This document shows, in pieces, positions 46,967 through 59,600 of a stretch of DNA of 64,000 bases. This stretch comes from Pyrrhosoma nymphula (taxonomy: Eukaryota; Arthropoda; Insecta; Odonata; Coenagrionidae), in the NCBI GenBank assembly GCA_963573305.1, contig OY754328.1, positions 46,119,822 through 46,183,821 of the forward strand, in the 5' to 3' direction. Each line of letters begins with the position of its first letter. Positions within the stretch are counted from its first letter, which is position 1. Made by a program: the position numbers and the translations under genes. Under the pieces are notes generated by a model. That model saw only the letters and a list, made by a program, of their open reading frames with translations. It made no database searches and was not told where the DNA came from.

Positions 46967-48850
46967 ATTCATCCAAGGTATAATACCATCACAGGTATGC
47001 CCATGGAAAGAATTACTGCAATTAACTCCCCAAAACCAATCCCATTCTCACTATATTTGGACCTTCTTTAAATCTTCGTACCTTCTTCCCACCTTCCTGT
47101 CATCCAGAATTCCTAGCCTCTTCCTCCATCTCACACGTATTCCATCTCATCTACTTCCTATGATGTTTGAATTAGATAAAAAATGTACCTCTAAAGGCCG
47201 TAACAAGTTCAACCATAGAAGCTTAGTGAGGCAATCGGTATTTAACATTTTTATCGAGTTTTTTCGCTTGAATTTGTTGTTTTTGCAATGTCAACAGGTA
47301 CCAGGCCATTCATACGTTCAAGCTAGTAATGCTACATGCATAATTCCGTTGAAAAAGCTGTGAGCCCACTACAGGGAGAGGGATGTAGGCAAATGCCTTC
47401 CTCGAATGTGAATACAAGTGCTTTAGGGTATTCTTCATTTTATAAGGCTGTTTTATTGATATGTTTGAACATTTTTAGGGTTTTTCTGAGCAGGAGTATT
47501 TATTAGGGATCAAAAATGTGGAATAGTTTCAAATTAATTGTTAAGGTTATGCAAGCATCACTGCAAAAATCAATTTGTCATATGAAGTGTATATATTTTC
47601 TGTAATTGAAATTTTTTACACGAAGACAGTTGCTACATTGTTTGTATCACCCAAATCTATATTCCTTGCCTGCCTGTGATATATTCCAGGGTGGCTATTT
47701 GGCCAATAAGCAACCAGGGAGTAATCCCAGGAGAGGTGGCTCCTTGAAACTTGAAAGGAAAGAAAAAAGAAACTTGCTTATTGCGTTAAAGTTTTATTTT
47801 ATGGATAGTATCCTATCTCGGTAGGATCTCGTTCCTCCACTGAACGATGCGTTCCAAAGCAACGCATCATCCCGAAATCTCCACCTAATCATAGTCTCCC
47901 CCCACCTCCCGACAACTACCAACCTTTTCGCTCCATGCAGCATCTTAACCTCCCTCCAACTGAAAAGCCTTTCTTCCTCTGCCTCACACTCGCCTAATTG
48001 TCTGTTGCCGAATACTTTTGTTTCGAATTTCACTATTATTTTTTTACATTTAATTTCTTTTGTTTATTGAACCAAATTTAAAGGCCTTAGTTGCTGTTTT
48101 CGGTGTTTCAAAAAATAAATAACAATACCCAGTAAAGTCGCAACGTGGGAGTGTGCGTAGTGAATGTTAGGAGACAAGCAACCACCGCCTTGAGACTGTT
48201 TTGGATGAAAAAAAAAGCCCACGGTTTGTTTGATGATACTCCACTTGAATCTGATTCGATGCTTACCCGTTTTTTGTTACGGCCGTCTATTTTGTGAAAG
48301 AAAATAAGAAGAACAACTTATGGTCCCCCCCATTACCTCCAACTACTCCTTCCTTTTTGGCCGGAAATGACGTGCGGAGAACATTAAATCATAAGCCTAT
48401 TTCTTCGACATGTCGTGCTTCACATTTCAGTGCCAATCCAGCAGAGTTGAGGGTTCGAGTACTTCCCCCCCTCCCCGACTATTCCACCCCCACCCCCCTC
48501 CTCCCCCACCCCTCTTCCATCCCCAAGAGGAGCGCAGGAAGAGCGACACTAGTGGGAGTGGGCAACGCGGGGGTCTGGCTCTAACCCCCACCTCTCCTTC
48601 CCCCCCCCCCCCCCCCCCCACAACCCGCTTTCGCCAAAACCGGCCATTCTCAACACTCACCCTGGGCGGCTTCCGAACAGACCGACAAACCCTTCATATC
48701 CCCCACAAACCACCCCTCATCGCACGTCGGTCAAAACACACCCCCGAAATCAACAATAACCGCAGAAAAACGGACCAGCCCTAACTTTCGCAATAAAGAA
48801 CAATATTTGAGCGCGCCATTCATTCTATGGTACTACACAATGAGATTTTC
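46967..48850. other. No recognisable gene
   Basis: 47000-47165 is pyrimidine-rich and resembles 43930-44140 in texture, maybe an old repeat. 48320-48780 is C-rich with a run of 20 C at 48600-48619; the frames there are Pro-rich on one strand and Gly-rich on the other. Confidence 0.45.
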
Positions 48851-48856
48851 ATTTAC

Positions 48857-49002
48857 TAGCTCGAAGTTGAAGATTACATCAGAGGTGACTCAATTATGAG
48901 ATCCGAATTCAACTTATCAGTTACAAAACTAAGAGAGAAAAAAGCCCCAGGCATCGACAACCTGCCGGCAGAACTGATCAAAGCAGCTGCTCCACTTACG
49001 TG
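48857..49002 (+). pseudogene. RT N-terminal fragment of an RTE-like element
   Basis: The frame reads FNLSVTKLREKKAPGIDNLP and then AELIKAAAP before a TGA. KAPGIDNIPAELIKA is the standard block just ahead of the RT palm in RTE-type elements. A further echo, MLSKILTRH, occurs around 49103-49130 in another frame, so the copy extends in decayed form to about 49130. Confidence 0.65.
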
Positions 49003-49174
49003 CAGTTGAAAAGAATGACACAAGACCGTAGCGTATGGAGAACTGCCGCCAACCAACCTTTGGCCAAAAAGAAAACTTCAGCCTTTGCCCTTGTGCGGAA
49101 CAATGTTATCCAAGATATTAACCCGACACTCCCCGCTCACTAAGGCATTTCGAGGTTCATCTCACTTATTTCCC

Positions 49175-49425
49175 CTCAGACGGGGGAATCGAATTGGTGT
49201 GGTGGGTATGGAACCGGCTTCACATCCGGGACCCCCGAGTTCGAATTCCGACGGTAGCGGTGATTTTTCAGTGAAATCCCGACCCCTACTTGGGTGCTGT
49301 GTGCACTTCTCTGTCCACCGGATGGGAAGTTAAAATGTGGTCCTCTCGGCGAATTATGCTAAGAGCATGCTAATTCCGACGCCGGGTTTCTCTCCACCCT
49401 TCTTTTCATTCCTCTTCCCTTCTGA
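49175..49425 (+). repeat. tRNA-derived SINE
   Basis: A tRNA-like head has box A around GGTGTGGTGGGTATGGAACC and box B GAGTTCGAATTCC (49238-49250). The body (GGTGATTTTTCAGTGAAATC, then GTTAAAATGTGGTCCTCTCG) is compact and ends in a pyrimidine-rich stretch. The box spacing, about 40 bp, is correct for polymerase III promoters. I could not delimit a TSD. Confidence 0.65.
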
Positions 49426-49429
49426 AACT

Positions 49430-52040
49430 CAAAGCTGATTGCAGTGGCGAAAATAACCTAACCTATCGGTCGCCTCTCCAGCGGAATAAGAAAAAAAGCA
49501 ATCTTACTCTTCAAAGTAGTGATGGCACTAAAAGAACACAACGGTATCATTGCAACTGTGTCGCAACCGAAACAGTTTCAAAACGAAAGAGTTCCGCGAA
49601 ACACCCTGTTGCGGACAACAGCTAGTGGCACACCAAACAACAGGCGATCGATCGGCGCTGTTAGAACATGGCTGGTACATTCTGTATTCTATATAATTAG
49701 AAATATTTCACTTAAACGAAGTAACGATTTCATTTGGATTTATGAAGGATAGGTACACTTTATGTACTTCACAGTTCTAATTCTATGTGCAACGACGGGC
49801 GGGCATGTATTGGCTGAAGTAATCTGTAACAGACGCGAGTACTACACTTTAAGCGCGTCCAAGCAGGGATCGAAGGTTTCGCTGAAAAATCTCCTCCACT
49901 GCAGGAATACGAAACCGGTGCTTCCGGATGGGAAGTCAAGAGCCCTCACCCCTGCACCGTACTGACCCTATCCCCATTACATATTTACATCCGCTGAAAC
50001 ATAGCGATGAAATTTACTTACGTGACGATTTAAATCCGCGATGAAGACCACCAGCAAGAGTTTTATATTTCAACTGCCGAAAATGTACGGGCGGAATCAA
50101 TGTAATGGTGGTCATCAGAATTTGTTCAAAATCTTTCGAAAACTTTTCAATCGACACTCGGTTACCTCTTTCCGGCAAATTATGGAATTCAACACTGAAT
50201 TCGTGATTCCGTCGATTAAGGCCAATCGCAACTGATAATAAAAAAATGTGGTCCAGCCTCCCTCGCCCCCCTCTCCACACGTACGTCGACAATAAGTCCT
50301 TCCTTCTCGAAACAACCACCACCGGAGCAACCACCTCTTCCGAAATGGAAAAAGATGTTTCGCACGTGGACGCCGTAACTCCACCCTGCGCCCTTTCTGT
50401 CCCTTCGGGGGGGAGGGGGCAAAAGGGGGTTGGGAGCTCTCAGTGGCTCCGCTGGGTGCAATGCGAGCGCCACCCCATCGTAAAAACAAACGAAGGCCTC
50501 CCCTCCCACGAGCAATCGTAAATCTCCACGCGAGCACACCCGAGTCACGTGACCTGGTGGTGCGCGAGCCAACGCAAAGGTGCTTGGGGGGGAGGGGAAT
50601 GGGAGGGGAGAGGGAGGGAATACCATCCCAGACCCACAGTCGACGAAAGTAATGAATCGCGACAAATCGGTAATGCACGGGAGAGGAAATTAGAGAAGAC
50701 GAAAGACGGCCCACCCTCCCCATATAATGCTATCTGTTAAAATTGATGCACGGTGCCGCCTTCCGTTGTTCCCTTGCTCCACGCCAGTTGAAAAACGAAG
50801 CGATTAAAATCACCTTTCACTTCATCTTCCTCTAATGGCATCCAAGAAAAGGAGGTACGCACTGAAATTAATAAAGCCTTGACGATTGCTCAGCGACGTA
50901 ATTCCATTTCTCAAAAAGCATTAGTTTCGCAATTCCAATTCCCGGTTCAAAGTCGGACATAACTCTCCGACAACACGGCTTGACTCATAGCCAGTGATGT
51001 CACCACCCTCAAAGGGACGATTCAAAGGAGGAATTTTAGAGGGGGTAGTAAAGAGGGAGGGGGGGGTAGTTAGGGGGGGGGGGTCGAATCCCGTGGTGCG
51101 CGCGGAGAGCCAATCTCTCGCGGCACGGCCGGAGGAGAAATGGTGCACTCGTGTGTGGTGGTCTCGCAGCACCACCTCTCTCTTCCCCGATGCCATGGAA
51201 TGCAAATCCGAAAGGGAGAGGCAATCAGTGAGTCTCCGAATACGAACGTGAAGAATGCGCTTGTCGTGCGGAATAAGAGCTTTTTTTACCGTTCGCGGGA
51301 TTATGACCGTGGACTCAGAGAATAGCGCTTCATAAAAGAAAATAGTGTGCGCGATGCACATCTCGCTAAGGGAGAATGAATGTTTTCTTCGCCTCAACGC
51401 AACAGAAGGCAGGGGGCGCTCCGAGAGACATTCCATTGCCCTTCCATCCTACCTCCTCCCACCCCCAACGCCCCTCCCCTCCAACCCAAACACGGAAAAA
51501 GCACGCGCGCTCTCTTCGTTTTGTTGCTAAACGCCACCATCTCTCTCTCTCTCTCCACTTCCGATGTCTCTCGAGAAAGCCGTTGCCTCTTTGTCGCCAA
51601 GGGAGGGTGCGCGCGTCGAAGATCTTCCCACCCTCACACCTCCCCCAAGCTACACCTCGCAGACCAAGGGTCTGGCACTCACATTACTCCTATGGTCATA
51701 CATTTCAACCAGAGCACTCTAGCGGTCAGGCGCTAACTATCAGCGCAACAGCACGACAGGTATACGCTTTAATTGAGAAATTACCTATTTATTTCTCAGG
51801 TGAAACTTAAAAAGGTGATTGTATAATCAATTCTGCATCCTGAAAAATTCTGGAACCAGATTGCAGCGCAATAATGCTCTTGGCGTTTTTACAGTGCACT
51901 TTCCCGGCCATCTTCTTTGTTTACTTACGGTTACGATGGCGATGTCACGTGTGGTCCCAGGCGTATTTTAAATGGAAGCTGATAGACGTCTTACAAGAAA
52001 AGGAATAATTACTGCATTTTTTCGCAAAAAAATAAAAGAT
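49430..52040. other. No recognisable gene; GC-rich tracts
   Basis: GC-rich CpG tracts at 50240-50740 and 51000-51720 alternate with AT-rich spacer. At 51085-51100 on the minus strand a GGGATTCGACCCC block looks like box B of a tRNA-derived repeat. TAGTGATGGCAC at 49517 looks like a single hAT end without partner. Long frames at 50115-50723 (minus) and 51376-51810 (plus) are Arg/Pro/Ser-rich and overlap frames on the opposite strand. Confidence 0.45.
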
Positions 52041-52043
52041 TTA

Positions 52044-55000
52044 CCGTAAAACGGCTTGACTTTGCCCCAAAAAGTTTGACTTCATATTTTCTTTTTTGTT
52101 TAAAATAATTGAAAAAAATTTGCATTGTTTTCATTCTTTCAGGTTAGATTGTTGATATTTCACAGTTACCGAAAATCACCTTTTTTGACGAGTTTAGTGT
52201 TCTGCAGATTTTTTTTTGTTTTTCAAAGTCGTTGGAGCAAAGTCAAGCGGGAATCGGGTGACTTTTCCCCAACATTTTTTTCCTATTGTACCACCCAAAA
52301 ATAAAGCGTTTAGGAGAAAATTTACATCATAAGTATATTTTCAAGAGTATGTATTTTCATTCTAGCCCTATGAAGCTTTGATTGAGCAATCCAAAACTTA
52401 TATAAACATCATTAATATCGCAAAATGTTCACAAAGTTATCAACTTTCGGTGATATTTCGGAAAAAACTCTTAATATTAATTAAACGGAAGGCTAGCATG
52501 TATAAGAGACCGTATCAACTTGAAGACTGGGCCACTAATACTCATATAAAATTGTTGCAACTTTTAAAAATGACAAAATATACCTATAAAACAGGAAACA
52601 ATTATAAACGTTTGAGTTGTAATTATAAGCCAAATTTGAGTGCACACATATCATTAAAAAGAAGATTAAAGAACTTAATTATGGGGGATGGTCATTGCCC
52701 CATTGAAAATATAATTATTCAAATGGCATTTAAACTTAACTAATTATGCTCCCCATCACCCTTCTAATTTCTTGATATTGAACTAGCCCCTTCAATTGAT
52801 GGGCTTTGGAGGATCAATAGCCCCAATCACTTCCTCCCATGTATATCCAATGGCATCAGGGGGGGATGGCCGTTTCCACGCTTTTAGAGCTTTAGGCATT
52901 GTTGAAACAATAACACCATTTTTTTAAATCTTCTCTACTTTCCCTGGAAAAAATTACCCTTCGTTGTTCACCAAAACGTGCTCCCCTACAAGTTTTTGAA
53001 GTGGTTTGAATCTTTCTTCTCCCTCTCTATTTGAGTCAATCAGTCTTTCAAAGTTATATTCTTTCCTCTCCTGCTCGCATCGTGCAGCCATTTGATCTGT
53101 CTCGTCTTCAGAACTTTCATGCATGGGTTCCTCCTCATCAAACTCCTCTCTCTCCAAATTTTGTGGGGGTTTGACTGAACCTCACCTCTACCTTTTTGTT
53201 TGAGACGATTGGGTGCTTGTGGCTCCGTTGTCGTTTGTCATGAATAACGTATCACCATCTACACTTTGCCCTGGGACTACATTAATCCTCTTTTTCTTCC
53301 TTGGTTTAAGCACTCCAGCCCATTCAATTTTTTTCGCGACTTTATGAAAGAACGGTGTATCGAGTCATGATCAACTTCAGGAGATTGAACAACGAATCTC
53401 CTGATTTTTTCTATAGAACATGGAACTATTCTGCAGCTTTCAAATCTCAACCTCTCGAAAGTTCTTACCAACCTGTGATATAATTGCTTCCCATAGCTTT
53501 GCCAGGAGATGGGGGAAATATTGCTTCTCAATACACGTGGATCGCGGACCAGTATTTATTTCCTTTAATTGTCCCAAAAGGTCTCGCCACTTACCTTTCA
53601 TTGCACGGAAAACTGCTTTATCTAAAGGCTGAGCTAAATGAGTGCTGTTTGGAGGTAAACAGGCCAACTTTATGTTATTTTGTTTTTAGCAACTCAAGAG
53701 CAGTAATTGTGAAATGACTTGACAGGTTGTCTCCTGTGAGAATTATGATGCCAGCTGTTTATTCAACTGTGGGATTAACAGATCTCTCACCCATGCAGTG
53801 AAGGTATGCCCACCAAACCACCCAGTGGAGCTGTGGTTATACTTGGTGTTATGAGGTCCACCTTGACACCAAGTGGTTCACATTTGGCTGGATTTATGAA
53901 CCACATAAGGAGGCAGTAGCACTCCACCGGCACTGCCGCAAAAAAAATGAAAACTGATGACTTTGAAGAGTTGCACACTTTCTGGGGGGAATTTCATTCC
54001 ACATTTTGCGATGATCTTCTTGAGTCCAGGATCATTTGTCAAGTTGTGTCACCGTAGTTGTACACATGAGATGGAGGAATGCCCTCCAGTTATTGTTCCA
54101 GGTGGGTAAAGTATTCATCAACAGCCTCAGGGGTTAGGTTGTTCCTCTTCTTGGCTACGTTTACTGCAAACCTGAGGGACAGCGATGAGTGTCTTTCCAA
54201 AAAACCGTCAATCCAATGCTCTCCAGGGTAAACTCCGTCCTTAACTTTGTTCACCTTGTGCCCTATTTTCATCAAGTAACATGCAACCCCGTATCATTAA
54301 GCCCTAGTAATTGGAAAACAACTATCATACATAGAAATACTCTAAGCACTGTTCCTCCTCAGAATTAAAAATAATTTGTCCACCGACTTTTTTTATGAAT
54401 CTGTTTTTAAGTTTATTCAAGAGAGCCTTCCTTGATGTGCAATACATATCTTCTTTCTATGGGTCATCTGCTTTGCCCTTGTTCCAAACATTTTTTCATA
54501 GTTTCGTAATTGTAATCCTCATACCTCCTAGCTCCTGGCTTTCATTTATATTTTGAGGGCATTTTACTACACCGAAAATGAACGAAAATAAAGAATGAGG
54601 CTATGGGAGAGCAAAAGGAATTCAGAAAACTCAAATTCAGTGGTAATTTGACGATAAAACACTGCAAATTCCCGTGGAATGAGAAGCCAGATATACCTAG
54701 GTGACTTTTCCCCAAGATAATTTCTGGGGTAAAGTCATTCCGGAATTCTCTCAAAAGGTGCTTTTTCCTCGAAACTTGCAAATATCATTCTTCGGGGTTG
54801 ATGTGAATAAAAATATGAATCATGCAGCTAATCTATGGTAAAATGCAAGTAAAAAAAATCATGACTCACTTTCTGGAAGTGTCTAGGAAACCGACAATTA
54901 GCAACTTTTTACACACAAACTTTATAACCACAAAAACACCCTCCTCATAAAATCAACAGTACTTTTCACCATGACATGCGAGACTAATGAATAAACCTCT

Positions 55001-55148
55001 CAATGTAATGCAGTGTTGACAAAGAGTCCAGGAAAAATAAAAAACCCCTCCCAGTCAACAACATAGTATCTATTTCTCTGAAATGAAACATTGTTGACGA
55101 GGTGGGGAAAAGTCATGCCGCTTGGGGCAAAGTCAGGCCGTTTTACGG
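52044..55148 (-). mobile_element. pogo-like DNA transposon, TA duplication
   Basis: Terminal inverted repeats of 27 bp, starting CCGTAAAACGGC, lie at 52044-52070 and 55122-55148 and differ at one base. TA stands on both sides (52042-52043 and 55149-55150). Variants of GGTGACTTTTCCCCAA and GGGGCAAAGTCA recur inside both ends (52070, 52260, 54700-54740, 55100-55130) as subterminal repeats. The decayed transposase lies on the minus strand. Size, TA target and protein type all fit the pogo/Tigger branch of the Tc1/mariner superfamily. Confidence 0.9.
52792..54562 (-). pseudogene. pogo-like transposase, decayed
   Basis: The start at 54562 reads MPSKYK, stop, KPGARRYEDYNYETMKK, like the N-terminal pogo helix-turn-helix. 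Next comes the CENP-B-type second HTH around 54275-54095 (HWIDGFLERHSSLSLRFA). The DDE region follows in pieces: LLPPYVVHKSSQM, then STGWFGGHTFTAWV at about 53905-53790, then TGDNLSSHFT with a catalytic Asp near 53735, and LPPNSTHLAQPLDKAVFRAMK at 53660-53600. An acidic stretch FDEEEPMHESSEDET lies at 53145-53100, and the end (WEEVIGAIDPPKPIN) stops at 52792. It would have cut and pasted the element. Several stops and at least two frame changes make it dead. The order and identity of the domains are unambiguous. Confidence 0.85.
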
Positions 55149-55149
55149 T

Positions 55150-57285
55150 ATGGCAAAAGCATACAATCTTTATCTGTTTCACGCATACGTATTATTATTT
55201 CATTTGCGCCTGAAACAATTGGCGCTAGTAGTAATCCATACGAGATATCGCAATTCCGTCAGACCCTAGTCGCAGACCCTCGAGGTCTGTAGAGTACTCT
55301 ACAGACCTTGGCAGACCCTCACACGAAAATGTAGGGGTGCACGAGGGGTCGCCTTTTAAAGAGACGACGAGGAGGGGGGGCGGGAGGGGGGGTGCTTGCG
55401 TGAGGGGCGAATCGTAAAGAACGAATGGTGCACGGGAGGAAACCCCTCTCTCATTGTCCTCCCTCTGCACGCATCACCTTCGAATGTTCCGCCGAAGCGA
55501 GTAGGTACTGTAGAAGAAGAGAGGGGGGAGTGAATTAAGGACAAGACCCCCTGGCTTCCGCACCACGCTACCGCCTGCCCTAAACGATGGGACGGAAGGG
55601 CCGCGACGCGAGAATATAGAGATCGAGGAGAAAGCGATGGCAAACGGATAACAGTCGACTGCTGGAGTGCGAGAGCATTTATCAAAACCCCCAAAGAGTG
55701 CTCTCACGAATAATCGCTTCACATCCATTGACCACATCCACTGATGACGTCGTCCGCGGAACTACAACGAGTGAACAACTAAAGGGGAAATTTTAAGCAC
55801 ATGACGAAAGCGTTCCTCACCTTGATAATAACACTTGACCGCGGCGAGTTCATTTCACAACAATTACAGATGCCACTGCAACATCCACTTACCTGAAATG
55901 AAAAAAAATAACGAGTTAGTATTTCAGGAAAATCATCATGATGAACAAATTATTTCGCAAACACATGAATTTTCGCGCACCAAAGCGGGCGGCGGAAGGG
56001 AAGGGAGGGGGGGGAGACATTTTTGGAGGCGACGGCGCGTGGTGCACGGGGGGAGGGGAAGAGGTGGGGTGGAAAATATGTCGTCTGTCCGTCCGCGTTT
56101 GCGTTGTTCTGCTGCCGCAGTGATCGTGTCATGTGGCGTTAACTGCGTTTCCATGGGCAGGGGGCAGCACCGGATAAAAAATAAGGACGGCAAACCGTAC
56201 ACGAGTAAGCACTTGCAGATTATTTATTTTTATCGTAGAGTAGCTTTGGGGTAGGTGGTGGTTGTTTGACGGGAGTAATGGCGATCGGGGCTGAGCTGGT
56301 GGTGGCATTTGTTTCACGAAGTCGAAGACGTGGACGGGCGAAACGGTGGATCTCTGTTTCACGTCCATGATGCCATGAGAGAATGAATGAGGATGATTGT
56401 CCCGACTCAGTTCAATTATTTCCTCCACCATTGGAGACGATTGTGAAGCCACGCTTCCGCCAAAATTCAACGTTGAACGACAGTCACAAGATGACCCACA
56501 TTTCCTCAGGTGCGAACCACGCACTCAACAAAAGACGAGCAGAAAGCGTCGTCGGTTCACTCCAAGGAGGTTAGAAAAGAAATGGAGGCGACATACCACT
56601 TGATTCTTGAAGCCAATTCCGCCATTGCAGTCGGCACAGTTTAGACCTTCCTCTGGCTTATGTGTCCGGCGGTCGCTTTTGATTTTCGCCAAATCAAAGT
56701 TAAAAACCACAGACAAGGCGATGTTTTGCGGCTGGTTTGGCAACACCTACTCGGCACAAAACCCTACCCAAGCACCCCTATTCTTGCTTCACTTTCGCCC
56801 ATGAGCGTTCACGGTCATGCCTACTCCATTTCATTTTAACCTCCTTGGTTCACTCCATCGCCTGCGACGTCGAAAGGAACGGCGGGCGATTCAAGACGGC
56901 AACGCAGCCTGCGCCTGGCCTCTGATTGGCCGACGCAGTGTGCGGCAGCGCGAAAGCGGATGCATGCCAACCCAGCCTACGTAAGCGCGCGTCGGCGGGT
57001 TCACACTCTCCCGCCCGCGGCGCTGGTGATTGCCCTCTCTTTGATCGCACCGAAGCGACCTTGACTCGATACTGGTCCACTTATTGCAGTCGCCATGGGA
57101 CCAAAACGAGATGGGGGAGGGAAGGGGGGTGGGGAGGGAAGGGGTGGACCCCCTCCCCTCCTACTACGTCAGGTGCGCGCCGCGATTGAAGTATTGCCCG
57201 CGAGAGGGGGACGGGGTCGTCGGGAGAGAATGGGTTAGATATCGCAAGGAGGAGGGATTAGTGGGTAAGGTGGTGAACGGGGAGG
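55150..57285. other. No recognisable gene; GC-rich tracts
   Basis: CpG-containing GC-rich tracts at 55250-55760, 55980-56170 and 56860-57240. A perfect 26-bp palindrome lies at 55283-55308 (arms AGGTCTGTAGAGT). Around it the phrase CAGACCCT recurs three times. No frame has a recognisable domain. The tract 56870-57080 is the most CpG-dense without purine bias and might be a promoter-type CpG island, but I see no adjacent coding exon. Confidence 0.4.
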
Positions 57286-57288
57286 GAG

Positions 57289-57434
57289 GGTGGAGGGGGA
57301 GGAAGAGGGTGGAGGGGGAGGAAGAGGGTGGAGGGGGAGGAAGAGGGTGGAGGGGGAGGAAGAGGGTGGAGGGGGAGGAAGAGGGTGGAGGGGGAGGAAG
57401 AGGGTGGAGGAAGAGGGTTGAGGGGGAGGAAGAT
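57289..57434. repeat. 18-bp purine minisatellite
   Basis: About eight copies of a unit GGTGGAGGGGGAGGAAGA run head to tail; the last units are shortened or altered (GGTGGAGGAAGAGG, GGTTGAGG). Frames through it give Gly/Arg/Glu or Pro/Ser repeats that are not genuine proteins. Confidence 0.9.
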
Positions 57435-57644
57435 GGTAAGCAATGGAAAGCACAAGAATGAGAGGGTGGCCGCGGAATGGTTGGTTTCCCACTGACGGCG
57501 TCGCACAATTGTCTTTTCGAGAGGCTGCGCTGATGAGGCGCAAGAGGCACGCCAGACCAACGCACAGAACGCCCTGCGAAAAGCGAACTCGAGAGGAGAC
57601 GATGCCGACTTTACCTTTGAATGCCGACCTCGGTTTCCCGTGAC

Positions 57645-57755
57645 GCACTGGGATTCGCACACCGCTTGGGCTTAGCTGGCCGGACGGAGACATACCCCAG
57701 GACTCCTCTGATCGAGCACCTCGAACAACTGAGCCAAACTGTGGCATTAAGTCCG
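57645..57755 (-). repeat. tRNA-like sequence
   Basis: On the minus strand GTTTGGCTCAGTTGTTCGAG (box-A-like) is followed about 50 bp later by GGTGTGCGAATCCCAG (box-B-like). The cloverleaf does not close well, so this is a SINE head or tRNA pseudogene. It lies between GC-rich sequence and a long AT-rich stretch. Confidence 0.4.
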
Positions 57756-57759
57756 CGTT

Positions 57760-58700
57760 AAAGAAACATTGTTAATTTATTTTAAAATATTCCTACTGTT
57801 GTTGACCTTGAGGAAAATACTGAAGTTTACAAAATTAATATCGTAAATATGATCAGTAACTTAACTTTAAAATACGAATGAAAATATTTTGTTAAGAATT
57901 GCATAAACTGAATTTTATATGATTAAATTGTAATTATAGTTGGATCTAACTATGACCTAATGATAATAATGCATCCATAATTAAATCATTCAACTTGAGC
58001 ACTATATAAATTGGTGGATTACAGTAACACTGTGAAAATTTAACCGTAACAATTTCTAACCGTTTAAAATTATGAAACATATTGAAATTGTTAAAATTTG
58101 TCTTTCCAAATGTAAATATATGAAAATACTGTTGTAAAAGAGCGACTTTCGACTTTTCTTTTTACTTTGAATTATATTTAATTTATCTTAAGAGGTTGTT
58201 GTTGTTCGCCAGAAATATACAATGAAAACAAGAGTTAAGTTATCTCGTTAATTAGGCTCCCTTTATTATAAAGTAAAGATTTGATTTGATATGCCCGTAT
58301 CTTTTCCTAGGTACAAATCACCCTTCACAATAGAACATTTACACTCTTATTGATACTCTGTTTCACTTGTAAATTTCGCCTTTTGCCTTCCGGCCACTTA
58401 TGATTTCGTTAATCACAAAGAAATACCCTTCACTCACAAAATATTACCCTTCACTTATATTTTGTTTGCCTTCACGGCCACAGGATGAGATCACTAATCA
58501 CACAAATAATACCCTTCACACGCAAATATTATCCTTCACACACAAATAGTAGCATGCATACAATTTTGGATAATGTCGACCTCTGACACACAGGCGTCCC
58601 GGAAGAAATCCTGTCAGCAAACAAGTCTCGTTCTGCAGACGTGGAACCGGCTTCAATTCCAAACGATGTTGTCAATAAGGATCCGAAGTGTCTTTCTCGT
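57760..58700. other. AT-rich spacer with ACCCTTCAC echoes
   Basis: No gene. Between 58318 and 58545 the phrase (A)TACCCTTCAC(A/T)CACAAA recurs at least five times, with two looser units of about 100 bp each containing CCTTC.GGCCAC and AATCACA.A. It looks like a decayed tandem array. Confidence 0.45.
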
Positions 58701-58704
58701 CTTA

Positions 58705-59095
58705 CCGCTGCTACCGCGTGTACTCTCAAGATGAACTTTTTTATGGGTGGTTTTAACTTCTTAAACCTTACTTAACTTTCTGTCGAGTCACTGATCAACA
58801 ATATACCCTAAGGGCAGACTGAATCCACGGACAGTAAATTTCTGTAATAAGAAAATTAGAAGAAGTATTCTTTGCTTGTGACTCGAGTCTCCCTCGTCTT
58901 GCGTCTGCTACCGCGTGTACTCTCAGGATGAACTTTTTTTATGGGTGGCTTTAACTTCTAAAAACATTAATTAACTTTCTGTCGAGTCACTAGCAAAGAA
59001 TACTACTACTATTTCTCTTAATACAGAAATTTTTTGTCCCAAGCTGCGTGGCTTCAGTCTGCCTTTGGGTATGTTGTTGATCAGTGAATCCCGAT
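58705..59095. repeat. Rearranged direct and inverted repeats
   Basis: A segment of about 98 bp at 58705-58802 (starting CTGCTACCGCGTGTACTCTC) recurs directly at 58897-58993. The right edge of the first copy, TCACTGATCAACAATATACC, has an inverted partner at 59068-59090. AGTATTCTTTGCTTGTGACTC (58864-58884) has an inverted partner overlapping the end of the second copy (58984-59004). The pattern suggests repeated template switching or a foldback element. Confidence 0.7.
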
Positions 59096-59177
59096 GTGAA
59101 GCTGTGTCGCCCGACCTGGGTCGGTTTTTTGTCCCTCCAGCTCTTTAAGGCTCCTTGGACTTGCCTCTCTGGGGTCT

Positions 59178-59600
59178 TCATGCCCCAGTCTTCCTTGTCG
59201 CGTTGCGGTAAGGGAGACAAAAGGTCCTTTTTTTTAGGACCCCTTGAACGTATGTAAGCTGCCAGTTTCCCTCATTGGAGCCGTCGGCACTTGTTCGGCG
59301 GGAGATCCTCAGGGTCTCAATTCGCGGTCGAAGATATTTGTCCCAGGATAATGTTGTCTCAGTCGCGATCTTTCGGAGCTCTTCGAAGCTGGAGGTACTG
59401 GAATTTTCGAGAAATTCCTTGGTTCGTAGTTGCAGGTGCGTGGTGAGCGGTTCCTCGTCAGCTAACTGGTAAAGGAGGTCGTTGTGGACCATCCACCCGA
59501 GCCGTAGCGCGGAGCGGAGGCAGGAACGATCGGCGACTCCTATGGCGTGCTCTGCAGAAGCGGGAAGGAGACCGCTCCAGGCAGGTGCCGCGAAGGATCA
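59178..59600 (-). pseudogene. Probable non-LTR RT C-terminus
   Basis: The minus-strand frame contains LRLGWMVHNDLLYQLADEEP and LTTHLQLRTKEFLENSS, followed by a stop at 59178. Jockey- and R1-like polymerases end with a comparable W.vRN..lh.dL...t....i....FLe..s pattern. No catalytic RT motif is present, so the assignment is an inference. After the stop, a pyrimidine-rich stretch may be its 3' untranslated region. Confidence 0.35.

Noticed and set aside
49517..49530. A further hAT end (TAGTGATGGCAC)
   Set aside because: No inverted partner with a matching 8-bp flank was found nearby.
50115..50723. Minus-strand frame of 202 codons
   Set aside because: Highly Arg/Pro/Gly-biased, crosses a GC-rich tract and overlaps another minus-strand frame and three plus-strand frames; no domain.
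52378..52743. 121-codon plus-strand frame inside the pogo-like element
   Set aside because: Lys/Asn/Ile-rich as expected of AT-rich DNA, opposite in strand to the transposase, no known domain.
57084..57747. Frames through the purine minisatellite
   Set aside because: They only translate the 18-bp repeat.
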